Shown: piece after piece, positions 7,798-15,642 of the stretch
How positions within the stretch are numbered: position 1 is the first letter of the stretch
Layout of the letters: every line of letters begins with the position of its first letter
From: an uncultured bacterium
GTDB taxonomy: Bacteria > Patescibacteriota > Patescibacteriia > Patescibacteriales > UBA12465
NCBI GenBank assembly: GCA_903945435.1
Contig: CAJAVM010000019.1
Location: 1 to 39,606 of the forward strand
Reading direction: 5' to 3'
DNA: 39,606 nucleotides
Program-made: the position numbers and the translations under genes
The notes under the pieces: generated by a model
Database searches by the model: none
What the model was told of the DNA's origin: nothing
Seen by the model: the letters and a program-made list of their open reading frames with translations, nothing else

Positions 7798-10266
7798 TTA
7801 TTTTATTTCACCACGTCGAGCAATTTCTGCTTCTACTAAACGTGAGTTCTGTCCATATTTCAAACGGGATAAAGATCTTATTCTCTCACCCATGCCCTCA
7901 CGCTTTTGACCGACTAGCGGCCAAATGGTACGCAAAGAAAAAGGTCTAGCAGCACTATTATCTATTAAGAGTTTAATGTAAGCTGTCCCTTTGTCAATAT
8001 TAATTAAATCATATTCGTTAAAGACTGGCTCAAATTCCTTAACTAAAAATTCCGCATCCTCAGAACCAATCTTAAAACTAACCATTGTACCAACATTACC
8101 AAAAACCGCATCTTTAATTTCTGTATTATTATCTTTTGAAAGTTGACCGATATACTGATGGGCAATAACTAAACTAAGAGCATATTTTCTTGCTTCAGAT
8201 AAAATCTGACAAATTGAGTTAGTTGTAAAATTTTGAAATTCATCAATATATAAATAAAAATCTTTACGTTGACTACTAGGGATATCAGTTCGTGATAAAG
8301 CGGCCATCAAAATTTTTCCAACAACAATCATTCCTAACAAATAAGCATTCATTTCACCAACGGTTCCTTTAGGTAAATCAATAAGCAGAATCTTCTGTGT
8401 ATCCATTACCTCGCGCAAATTAAAAGCACTTTTCTGCTGGCCGATAATCGGCCTCATCATATCATTAGAAATAAAAGAGGTAAGTTTTGAAGTTATATAC
8501 GGAACAATATTTGCTAACGCCGCTTCTCCGCCAGCTTTTTCAGCTTCTTGAATCCAAAAATCAACTACAGTTTTATTTTTACAATTTTTTAATTTTAAAC
8601 GACGGAAATTTTCATCAGCTAAAACTCTTGGAATTTCCATTAAGGTCGAGCCGGTTTCTGGGTCATCCATAATAAGCAACATCGCATTACGCATATACTG
8701 TTCAAACATCGGGCCACCAGTAGCTTTTAAGTCATACAACTTATCAAAAATACCAATCATTTCATTAATTACAAAACTTTTTTGCTCAGGATAGCGAGCA
8801 TCATATTCCAATAAATTCAAAGCCAATGGTCTATCTAAATCTGAAGGTGAAAAAATAATAACATCCTCAGCTCTCTCTGGCGGAATACGTTCTAAAATAT
8901 CGGAAATTAAATCACCGTGAGGATCAAGAACACAAACCCCTTCACCGTTTTGAATATCCTGGATCGCCATATTGGCTAATAAAACCGATTTACCAACACC
9001 AGATTTACCAATTATATAAGTATGACGCCTTCTATCTTCTCGTTTTATTCTAATCTCCCTTTTAACACCGCGATAATTGTTAACCCCTAACGATATCCCT
9101 TCTTCTGGAGAATTTGTAGGCGCAGGAGCAGATTTAGCAGTTAACCAAGCAATATTTGGAGTTTCAGTAGTACTAAGCGGTAAATGGAAAATACTGGCTA
9201 ATTCTTCGCTATTTAAGAGAAAACTATTTGATTCACGAAAATGACGATAAATAAAATCTTTAATAATAGTTTCTTGTCCGTTTTTTTTAGCACGAGAAAA
9301 AGAATTCCCGTAACTAAAATTATTATATTCTGCAAAAGCACTCGCAATATTTTCTAAATATAAATCTGCTTTTTCTTGAGTAAGTGCAAAACTTAAAACT
9401 CTTAGATTAACGTCGAGACCGGCCTTGAGATTTTTTTCTTCAATAGATTTAACCATTTCTTCCTCAACAGCACTCAATCTTTTTAAGGGCTTTCCCTGTG
9501 CATTCATTCCCTGCGAAACATCATTTTTAAAATTAACATAAAATAACGATCGCCAAAATTTACTATATCTCAAACCTTGAGCTACAGAATTTTTCCTATG
9601 AATCATAAATACCACCTTTCTTACCCTTGCGTGCCAAGATCTTTTTGCACTCCGAACAATATATTGAATTGCGAGACTTTCACCTTTGTCTAACTTAGAT
9701 AACACATTTATCAAAGAGTTCATCGGATCAATATCCATTTTTTGATAAGTTTTGAGAGGAAAAATAAACTCTTTAACAGTTTTAAGATAAGCCGCTGCAG
9801 TTTTTCCTTCTAATCCAAAAGAATTATAATCATCTACTTCCTCTATAAAAGCATTTGGATAATGTGCTTGAATTTGCTGCTCTATATAACGAACATCCTC
9901 TTTTGGTGAAATAAAATAAAAAGTTATATTTTTTGAATTTGCAACTATTTCAAAAGAAATATGGTCTTTACGTCCAAAAATAATATTCTTTAGTCCTCTC
10001 TCGGCACTCTGACCACCAATCGCCGCAAAAATAGTCTCGCCTTTTGCAATTTCTTCTCTTAAACTTTGAACTGTTTGCTTACCATTTTCTTCTTCTGGCT
10101 TTTCTTTTGGTAATCTAATAGAAAAAACATGTTGTTTGGTATATTTCCTTCCTGCGAACAAAAATCTAAGAAATCGTAAAATAAGCATCACAACCACTAC
10201 TGTTAAAAAAGCCGCCGCTAGATACGGCAAAACTAAACTAAAATAACTGATTTCAAATTTAGGCAT
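7798..10266 (-). CDS. Type IV secretion/conjugation-type DNA-handling ATPase (TraD/TraG/VirB4-HerA superfamily)
   Basis: 822 residues. One membrane segment lies at about 10-38, followed by a basic stretch, then an alpha/beta N-terminal region to about 400, then a RecA-like motor. Walker A is GKSGVGKS at 420-427, followed by VCVLDPHGDLISDILERIP, a hallmark of the TraD/VirD4-like and HerA/DUF87 families. Walker B is LYIDEFQNF, and SLVIAHQYIGQL holds the sensor glutamine region. No relaxase, pilin or other T4SS gene is visible nearby. It lies 2 bases from the 163-aa gene and 8 bases from dnaX. CPR genomes often carry such stand-alone ATPases, perhaps for DNA uptake, pili or DNA export. The actual role is unknown. 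Confidence 0.8.
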   Translation of the reverse strand: MPKFEISYFSLVLPYLAAAFLTVVVVMLILRFLRFLFAGRKYTKQHVFSIRLPKEKPEEENGKQTVQSLREEIAKGETIFAAIGGQSAERGLKNIIFGRKDHISFEIVANSKNITFYFISPKEDVRYIEQQIQAHYPNAFIEEVDDYNSFGLEGKTAAAYLKTVKEFIFPLKTYQKMDIDPMNSLINVLSKLDKGESLAIQYIVRSAKRSWHARVRKVVFMIHRKNSVAQGLRYSKFWRSLFYVNFKNDVSQGMNAQGKPLKRLSAVEEEMVKSIEEKNLKAGLDVNLRVLSFALTQEKADLYLENIASAFAEYNNFSYGNSFSRAKKNGQETIIKDFIYRHFRESNSFLLNSEELASIFHLPLSTTETPNIAWLTAKSAPAPTNSPEEGISLGVNNYRGVKREIRIKREDRRRHTYIIGKSGVGKSVLLANMAIQDIQNGEGVCVLDPHGDLISDILERIPPERAEDVIIFSPSDLDRPLALNLLEYDARYPEQKSFVINEMIGIFDKLYDLKATGGPMFEQYMRNAMLLIMDDPETGSTLMEIPRVLADENFRRLKLKNCKNKTVVDFWIQEAEKAGGEAALANIVPYITSKLTSFISNDMMRPIIGQQKSAFNLREVMDTQKILLIDLPKGTVGEMNAYLLGMIVVGKILMAALSRTDIPSSQRKDFYLYIDEFQNFTTNSICQILSEARKYALSLVIAHQYIGQLSKDNNTEIKDAVFGNVGTMVSFKIGSEDAEFLVKEFEPVFNEYDLINIDKGTAYIKLLIDNSAARPFSLRTIWPLVGQKREGMGERIRSLSRLKYGQNSRLVEAEIARRGEIK

Positions 10267-10268
10267 AA

Positions 10269-10760
10269 TTAATTACTATCCTTTATTCTCATTATTTTAT
10301 CGGCTTTAATTTTTGCTTCCTGTTCTAGAAAAAACTTATTTACTCCAGGAATCAACTGCAACCATTTTTTTATTAAATCAATAATTTTACCAACATTAAC
10401 CTTGCTCTTATCCAATAGCTGGGCTATCTTAGAGACAGTTTCTTCGCCGGCTAGCTTAAATTGCTGTTGACGTAAAGGTCCCATCTTCAAAAAAACTTCA
10501 TGTAAGCCTTCCGAAAGAATATTATCTATCTCTAAAGCTCTTTTCTGTTGAAAAGACTGAACCTGAATATTCCCAGTTCCCACGGAAGAATCCTCGTTGA
10601 TTTGATGATCAATTTTTTCAATCTTTTTTATTTCAGGTTTTTCAACTGAAGAACCAGGCATTTTTTCAACGCCTGTTGAATTTCCAAAATTTTCTTGTAA
10701 AGGACGCTTTTCAGCGAAATTATCAAGATTAATTTTGCCGATGTTTTTTTCGGCCGCCAT
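10269..10760 (-). CDS. Unknown 163-aa protein coupled to the T4SS-type ATPase
   Basis: The N-terminal half (1-75) is polar and looks disordered. The C-terminal half (about 76-163) is helical, with LHEVFLKMGPLRQQQFKLAG and IIDLIKKWLQLIPGVNKFF, the latter amphipathic. There is no signal peptide or clear membrane span, and no enzyme motif. The start is 7 bases after the ferredoxin stop, and the stop is 2 bases before the ATPase start, so co-expression with the ATPase is very likely. A cytoplasmic partner or adaptor of the ATPase is a reasonable inference, but there is no direct evidence. I recognise no named family. Confidence 0.65.
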   Translation of the reverse strand: MAAEKNIGKINLDNFAEKRPLQENFGNSTGVEKMPGSSVEKPEIKKIEKIDHQINEDSSVGTGNIQVQSFQQKRALEIDNILSEGLHEVFLKMGPLRQQQFKLAGEETVSKIAQLLDKSKVNVGKIIDLIKKWLQLIPGVNKFFLEQEAKIKADKIMRIKDSN

Positions 10761-10767
10761 ATGGTTA

Positions 10768-10941
10768 TTATTTAACAGTGATTGCTTCTACTGGACAATT
10801 TTCTGCCGCGTTCTTAGCGCAATCAGTTACCGCGTCGTTAACAACTTCCGATTTACCGTCGGCATTCATCTGGAAAGTTTCTGGACAAAGACCAGCACAC
10901 ATTCCGCAACCAATACACTTATTTTGATCTACTTTTACCAT
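10768..10941 (-). CDS. Small ferredoxin, probably one [4Fe-4S] cluster
   Basis: 57 residues, too short for most gene callers. It carries electrons between cytoplasmic redox enzymes. The cluster ligands are Cys9, Cys12 and Cys15 (CIGCGMCAGLCP) and Cys49 in CPVEAI. The extra pair Cys19 and Cys41 is placed like the disulfide of monocluster ferredoxins. The second cluster motif of bacterial 2[4Fe-4S] ferredoxins is absent. It is the first gene of the minus-strand run behind an extended -10 promoter, 7 bases ahead of the 163-aa gene. A plausible redox partner is the [FeFe] hydrogenase about 20 kb away, but that is inference. Confidence 0.9.
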   Translation of the reverse strand: MVKVDQNKCIGCGMCAGLCPETFQMNADGKSEVVNDAVTDCAKNAAENCPVEAITVK

Positions 10942-10979
10942 AAAATTTATAATTAATTTTTCAATTATTTTATGTTTTT

Positions 10980-10988
10980 ATTATAGCA
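10980..10988 (-). promoter_or_regulatory. Extended -10 promoter for the ferredoxin operon
   Basis: On the minus strand the sequence reads TGCTATAAT, a perfect extended -10 element (TGnTATAAT), about 40 bases upstream of the ferredoxin ATG. The -35 region is only T-rich, as is usual for extended -10 promoters. It is divergent from the rpmA promoter. Confidence 0.6.
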
Positions 10989-11045
10989 TATTATAAAAAA
11001 ATTAAAACCATTTTTATCCATTAAAAAAGCCTAAATTACATACAT

Positions 11046-11074
11046 TTGACAATTTATGATGCTTTTGTTATATT
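11046..11074 (+). promoter_or_regulatory. Sigma-70-type promoter of rpmA
   Basis: TTGACA (11046-11051), a 17-base spacer, and TATATT (11069-11074). The expected transcription start is near 11081, giving a leader of about 67 bases before the rpmA ATG. Confidence 0.75.
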
Positions 11075-11094
11075 AAGTAAATAAAATATAAATT

Positions 11095-11131
11095 AATACT
11101 AAAAATGCAAGCTTTTGGGCTAGTATTTTTT
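11095..11131 (+). terminator. Terminator-like hairpin inside the rpmA leader
   Basis: AATACTA (11095-11101) pairs with TAGTATT (11121-11127) and is followed by a run of T. It lies between the promoter and the start codon, so it would act as an attenuator or leader structure. The stem is only 7 bp and AT-rich with a large interior, so stability is doubtful. Confidence 0.4.
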
Positions 11132-11147
11132 ATGTAAAAACACAAAT

Positions 11148-11462
11148 ATGGCACATAAGAAAGCCGCCGGCTCTACCTCCCTCGGTCGCGAATCGGAGAG
11201 TAAGCGTCTCGGCGTAAAAGTAACAGACGGTGAATGGGCTCAAACAGGCGCAATCATTATCAGACAACGTGGAACTAAATATCATCCTGGCTTAAATGTA
11301 AAAAAAGGAGGCGATGATACTTTGTTTGCTATGAAAAGCGGCATTGTTAAATTTTCTACCAGAAAATTGAAGAAATTTGATAATACTTTAAAGACTTGTA
11401 AAATAGTAAATGTTGTTTCTAAAGCATCTCTTTTAGAAAAAGCTCCAGTTGCAAAAAAATAA
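11148..11462 (+). CDS. rpmA: 50S ribosomal protein L27 (bL27)
   Basis: 104 residues. It begins [19 protein letters not shown]; the flexible N-terminus reaches the peptidyl transferase centre. There is no cleavable Firmicutes-type extension before AHKKAAGS. The core has [15 protein letters not shown] and GGDDTLFA, and a slightly long C-terminal tail ends in KAPVAKK. It is transcribed alone: the usual partner rplU (L21) is not upstream, and a strong terminator follows. No Shine-Dalgarno sequence is seen; the ATG is preceded by an A-rich stretch. Confidence 0.97.
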   Translation: MAHKKAAGSTSLGRESESKRLGVKVTDGEWAQTGAIIIRQRGTKYHPGLNVKKGGDDTLFAMKSGIVKFSTRKLKKFDNTLKTCKIVNVVSKASLLEKAPVAKK

Positions 11463-11484
11463 CCATTCCAAAATATTTAAAAAT

Positions 11485-11516
11485 AAAAACAGCTCCTAAA
11501 TTGGAGCTGTTTTTTA
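11485..11516. terminator. Bidirectional terminator between rpmA and pyrG
   Basis: An 8-bp stem ACAGCTCC / GGAGCTGT with a 6-base loop has A-runs on the left and T6 on the right. It therefore works for rpmA on the plus strand and pyrG on the minus strand, whose ends converge here. Confidence 0.85.
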
Positions 11517-11537
11517 TTATCCATTGTGACTTAAAAT

Positions 11538-13214
11538 CTATTTTTTATTCTTACAGACATGAATAAAATCAACAAATAAAGGATGTGGGGCCAAGGGACG
11601 AGAAATGTACTCTGGATGAAATTGTACACCAACAAAGAATGGATGGTCTTTAATCTCGATGGCTTCAACAATCGAGCCGTCTGGTGAAGTTCCGGCAACA
11701 ATTAAACCTAATTCCTCAAATCTAGCACGATAGTCGTTATTAAATTCATAACGATGGCGATGACGTTCAGAAACAGTTTTATTATTTGTAAATTTAGAAT
11801 AAGCTTTTGCTAAACGACTCCCGTCTTTCAAGCGACAAGGCCAACCGCCCAAACGAATAGTTCCGCCATATCCTTTTTCTTGAATCAATTTTTCCTGACC
11901 AGGCATTATATGAATCACTGGGTCTGGAGTCTTAGGATTTACTTCGGCCGAGTTAGCTTCTTTTAAACCAGCGACGTTACGGGCGAATTCAATCACTGCC
12001 ATCTGCATCCCATAACATAAACCGAAGTAAGGAACTCCTTTCTCACGACAATATTTAATCGCTTCAATTTTACCTTCTGAGCCACGTCCTCCCCAACCCT
12101 GAGGAATAATGATTCCATCCAAGCCTTTAAAAGCTTTAACTCCTTCCTTTTCAACATCTTCAGCTCCTAACCAATTAATTTTTACTTTACATTTATTATA
12201 AGCGGCCGCATGTTTAATAGCCTCAATAACCGAAATATAAGAATCTCCAAGCGAAAAATCGCCACTAGCAAAATATTTACCAACTATACCAATATTAATT
12301 TCTGGAGACTGAATTCTGGTTGCAGCGACCATTTTTTGCCAAGCCTCATTATTACTTTTCTTTTTTGGCAAACCAAATTTTTCTAAAATAATAGCGCTTA
12401 AATCATCTTTCTCAAAATTTAAAGGAATATCATAAATAGATTTAGCGTCCGGTGCGGCAATTACGCTTTCAATCGCTACATTACAATTAATAGAAAGTTT
12501 TTCTCTCCTTGCTTGGTCTATCGGTCTCTCACTTCTAGCAACTAGAAAATCGGGTTGAATACCAGCACTTTGAAGATTGCGAACAGCATGCTGTGTTGGC
12601 TTGGTTTTCATTTCGCCTATCATATTTGGAACAGGAAGATAAGAGACCATTACAAACAAAACATCCTTAGGAGCATATAACTTCATTACTCTGGCCGCCT
12701 CCAAGAAAAGTAAATTTTCATATTCACCAACAGTTCCCCCAACTTCAATAATCATAATTTCCGCTCCAGTTTTTTCGACCGCCTTTTCAATTCTACTTCT
12801 TATTTCCATTGGAATGTGCGGAACGACTTGCACACACTTCCCTTTATATTCTAAATTTCTTTCACGAGCGATTACTGACTGATAAATTCTACCAGTTGTC
12901 ATGTAATTCTCTCGATAGATATTTTTATTTAAAAATCTTTCATAATTACCAATATCCTGATCAGTTTCATCGCCATCCTCAGTCACAAAAACTTCTCCAT
13001 GTTCGATTGGATTCATTGTTCCGGCATCAACATTAATATATGGATCCATCTTAATAGCGCTCACATTATAACCACGAGCCTGTAAAATTTGACCGATGGA
13101 AGCGGTGGTAACCCCCTTACCTACACCGGACATTACACCGCCAACAACGAAAATATATTTAGTACTTTCTTTGGAGGATTTTACCTCTTTAACTTTCTTT
13201 TTTAATCTTGGCAT
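11538..13214 (-). CDS. pyrG: CTP synthase
   Basis: 558 residues; converts UTP to CTP using glutamine. Residues 25-34 (GGVMSGVGKG) form the ATP loop of the synthase domain. The C-terminal class I glutamine amidotransferase has Cys400 in FGLCYGMQ and the His/Glu pair in VQFHPEY. There is an N-terminal basic extension of about 19 residues (MPRLKKKVKEVKSS) before the conserved KYIFVVGG; a start inside it is possible, but no alternative ATG precedes the core. Residues 371-375 read PQGWG where the family normally has PGGFG at the oxyanion-hole loop. It ends in TAG, one of only two non-TAA stops among the genes checked. Confidence 0.95.
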   Translation of the reverse strand: MPRLKKKVKEVKSSKESTKYIFVVGGVMSGVGKGVTTASIGQILQARGYNVSAIKMDPYINVDAGTMNPIEHGEVFVTEDGDETDQDIGNYERFLNKNIYRENYMTTGRIYQSVIARERNLEYKGKCVQVVPHIPMEIRSRIEKAVEKTGAEIMIIEVGGTVGEYENLLFLEAARVMKLYAPKDVLFVMVSYLPVPNMIGEMKTKPTQHAVRNLQSAGIQPDFLVARSERPIDQARREKLSINCNVAIESVIAAPDAKSIYDIPLNFEKDDLSAIILEKFGLPKKKSNNEAWQKMVAATRIQSPEINIGIVGKYFASGDFSLGDSYISVIEAIKHAAAYNKCKVKINWLGAEDVEKEGVKAFKGLDGIIIPQGWGGRGSEGKIEAIKYCREKGVPYFGLCYGMQMAVIEFARNVAGLKEANSAEVNPKTPDPVIHIMPGQEKLIQEKGYGGTIRLGGWPCRLKDGSRLAKAYSKFTNNKTVSERHRHRYEFNNDYRARFEELGLIVAGTSPDGSIVEAIEIKDHPFFVGVQFHPEYISRPLAPHPLFVDFIHVCKNKK

Positions 13215-13242
13215 AGTATATGAAAAAAATTTAATCTAAAAT

Positions 13243-13265
13243 AGGCGATAGAAAAACTACCGCCT
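13243..13265 (-). other. Hairpin between the S41 protease gene and pyrG
   Basis: On the minus-strand RNA AGGCGGUAG pairs with CUAUCGCCU (9 bp, one G-U wobble) around a U5 loop. The wobble only pairs on the minus strand. There is no immediate T-run, so it is more likely an RNA end, attenuator or processing structure for pyrG than a complete terminator. Confidence 0.45.
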
Positions 13266-13271
13266 AATTAT

Positions 13272-14507
13272 TTATTTCTTATTAATTACTTTTAAGAATT
13301 CGAGTGCTTTATTAAGTTGAGGGTCGCGACCCTTGTTTATATCATCTTCTGTAATTTCAACTTTAACTTGTGGCTCTATCCCTTTATCGTTAATAAAATC
13401 TCCAGACGGAGTTAACCACTTAGCAACTGTTATTTTTAAAGATGAACCATCACTTAAATCCTGAACAGTCTGTACCGAACCTTTACCAAAACTTTTTTCG
13501 CCCATTAAAGTTGCTTTCTTATAATCACGTAGGGCGCCAGCGACAATTTCTGAAGCAGAAGCACTTCCCTCATTAAGTAAAACAACCGTTTGAAAATTCT
13601 TAAGACGACCACGACCATTAGAAATATGATCGGTTGCCTCATTATCACTAAATTGTTCAACTACGATTGGCCCCGCATCTATCCATTCACTTGCCATATT
13701 AACGGCGGTAGATAAATACCCGCCAGGATTATTACGTAAATCCAAAATAACACCTTTAGGTTTTTTTACAAGAACGTCTTCGATGGCCTTGTTAAATAAA
13801 GTTTCAGTATCATCATTAAAACTACTTACTTTAATTACATAAATTCCATCGCTACGCATTTCTGTTTTTACACTAGCAACAATAATCTTATCTCTAACAA
13901 TTTTAATTTCAGCGGGTTTTTTTTCGTCCCTAATAATAGTTAAAAGCACTTCAGTTCCCTTTGGCCCTCTTATTTTTTTAACCGCTTCATTAACTGTTAA
14001 ACCTAAAGCTGATTCACCATTAATCGCATAAATTTTATCGCCCGCTCTTAAACCAGCTTTTTGAGCAGGCATACCATCAAGAGGCGCAATTACCGTAACC
14101 ATTTCATTACGCATACCAATTTCCGCTCCAATACCCTCAAATGTTCCTGATAAATCATCGTAGAATTCTTTCGTTACAGTTGGGCTCATAAATACTGTGT
14201 AGGGGTCCTTGGTAGAGGCTGCTAGCCCCTCTAAAGAACCATAAAACAAATCTCTATCTTTTAACTTATTCTTATCGACGTAATTAGTTTTTAAACTATC
14301 CCAAACTTCAAAATACAAATTAAAATCAAAAGCATCTTCAGGCCCACCAAGCGCAGCATTTTTAGCATCTTCGGAATAAGCTAGCGTTGCTTTGCTCCCG
14401 TTTCTATTACCAGAATTTCCAAAATAAAAACCAGCCGAAAACACGCCCGCAAGAACGAGAACAAAGAAAACGGCGGCAGCAATTTTCTGAGATTTATATT
14501 TAATCAT
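13272..14507 (-). CDS. S41 carboxyl-terminal processing protease (CtpA/Prc type)
   Basis: 411 residues. A signal anchor lies at about 9-29, so the protease is outside the membrane. A PDZ domain spans about 120-205 (AGLRAGDKIYAINGES). The catalytic domain has ILDLRNNPGG at 255-263, the serine motif NEGSASASE at 312-320, and Lys342 in FGKGSVQ, giving the Ser/Lys dyad. Family members trim C-termini of exported proteins and of wall enzymes. It sits 1 base from the Sua5/YrdC gene and 57 bases from pyrG. Confidence 0.93.
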   Translation of the reverse strand: MIKYKSQKIAAAVFFVLVLAGVFSAGFYFGNSGNRNGSKATLAYSEDAKNAALGGPEDAFDFNLYFEVWDSLKTNYVDKNKLKDRDLFYGSLEGLAASTKDPYTVFMSPTVTKEFYDDLSGTFEGIGAEIGMRNEMVTVIAPLDGMPAQKAGLRAGDKIYAINGESALGLTVNEAVKKIRGPKGTEVLLTIIRDEKKPAEIKIVRDKIIVASVKTEMRSDGIYVIKVSSFNDDTETLFNKAIEDVLVKKPKGVILDLRNNPGGYLSTAVNMASEWIDAGPIVVEQFSDNEATDHISNGRGRLKNFQTVVLLNEGSASASEIVAGALRDYKKATLMGEKSFGKGSVQTVQDLSDGSSLKITVAKWLTPSGDFINDKGIEPQVKVEITEDDINKGRDPQLNKALEFLKVINKK

Positions 14508-14508
14508 A

Positions 14509-15111
14509 TTATTTTCTAATTATTTTTAATTCCCCGCTCCTTAAGTCAATTAAACGAGATGGCTTTTTTCTTTTTGATTTACCAATATCTACAACTAATC
14601 CCGGTTTATATTTCCCGGTAAAAATTAAGTTTAAATTTTCTAAATCTGTAATAATATCTTGACCGCTCAGATTTAGACTCGTAGAAACAATCGGCCCTCT
14701 CACTTTCTTTATTATTTTAATTAAAAAATCTGATTTAGGCAAACGAACTGAAATACCCCCAGAAGAACTAATAATTTCTTTAGGTAAATTATTTTTCGCA
14801 TTTAAAATTACGGTGGTTGGGTTTGCAGATTCAAACCACAAAGCCTTTAAAAGAGACTCTTCTTTTTTGGTAATTAAAGCATAACTTTTTACCATAGCCA
14901 TGCTAGCCGCTAAAGTTATCATCGGCTTGTTGATATCTCTTTTTTTCAAGCGAAAAATATTTTTAATTGCATCGGGGTCAGCAGCGAGACAACTTAAACC
15001 ATAAATTGTATCAGTCGGTAAAACAACAACCTTGCCGGCATGTAAATAAACAGAAATTAAATCAAAATCAGAACTCGTAAATTCTGACGCTCTTTTTTTT
15101 AAATAAATCAT
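14509..15111 (-). CDS. tsaC: L-threonylcarbamoyladenylate synthase (TsaC/Sua5/YrdC)
   Basis: 200 residues; makes threonylcarbamoyl-AMP, the first step of the universal tRNA t6A modification. The motifs are VVLPTDTIYGLSCLA near the start, KKRDINKPMITLAAS, and STSLNLSG near the end of the YrdC fold. The length matches the short TsaC form without the Sua5 C-terminal domain. Its partner genes tsaB/D/E are not in the window. It is packed between cvpA (5 bases) and the S41 protease (1 base). Confidence 0.92.
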   Translation of the reverse strand: MIYLKKRASEFTSSDFDLISVYLHAGKVVVLPTDTIYGLSCLAADPDAIKNIFRLKKRDINKPMITLAASMAMVKSYALITKKEESLLKALWFESANPTTVILNAKNNLPKEIISSSGGISVRLPKSDFLIKIIKKVRGPIVSTSLNLSGQDIITDLENLNLIFTGKYKPGLVVDIGKSKRKKPSRLIDLRSGELKIIRK

Positions 15112-15116
15112 GAGAA

Positions 15117-15638
15117 TTAAACAATTGACTTTAGAGCTTTAAGAGCTTCTGGTAATATCGGTAAAATAATATTTACTACCTTTAGGAGCCAAGGGGCGAT
15201 AAATGAATTAGTAAGATTATCTCCAAAGAAATTTCCAATAATGGCATAGCGAGAAGCAACAAAAACAATCAACCCCAACGCTAATGAGCCCTCCAAAAGC
15301 CCCAAAACGGCACCTAAAATATTATTTATGTATTTACTACCAGGAATAATAGCAATTAAATTGAACAGCTTTTCTATTAATAAAAAGATAAAATCAGTTA
15401 GACGAGTAGCGATAACAAAAACGATAATAAAAGCAAGAACTTTTCCAGTTGCCTGATGACTCGCTACCCAAGCCCAAGATTTTCCCCATTCAAAAAAAAC
15501 TAAATAGAAATGACTAGCGACATAAGCACCAATAATCAAGCCAACTATATGCCCCAGTGATCTAATTAATCCTTTTCTTAAACCCTTTAAAACAAATATA
15601 GCCAAAATGACGGCTAATATTAAATCAAAAATTGACAT
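15117..15638 (-). CDS. CvpA-family membrane protein
   Basis: 173 residues with four predicted membrane helices: about 3-22, 29-52, 66-92 and 106-130. The opening FDLILAVILAIFVLKGLRKG, with Gly/Arg after the first helix, is typical of CvpA (colicin V production) proteins, as are the TRLTDFIF and GAVLGLLEGSLAL segments. The biochemical role is uncertain; envelope homeostasis is the usual suggestion. The gene starts 4 bases downstream of metG's stop, within the rsmI-metG-cvpA-tsaC run. Confidence 0.8.
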   Translation of the reverse strand: MSIFDLILAVILAIFVLKGLRKGLIRSLGHIVGLIIGAYVASHFYLVFFEWGKSWAWVASHQATGKVLAFIIVFVIATRLTDFIFLLIEKLFNLIAIIPGSKYINNILGAVLGLLEGSLALGLIVFVASRYAIIGNFFGDNLTNSFIAPWLLKVVNIILPILPEALKALKSIV

Positions 15639-15642
15639 AATT

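Noticed and set aside
10735-10956. Plus-strand 73-aa ORF
   Set aside because: It is a shadow of the minus-strand ferredoxin, whose cysteine pattern is unmistakable.
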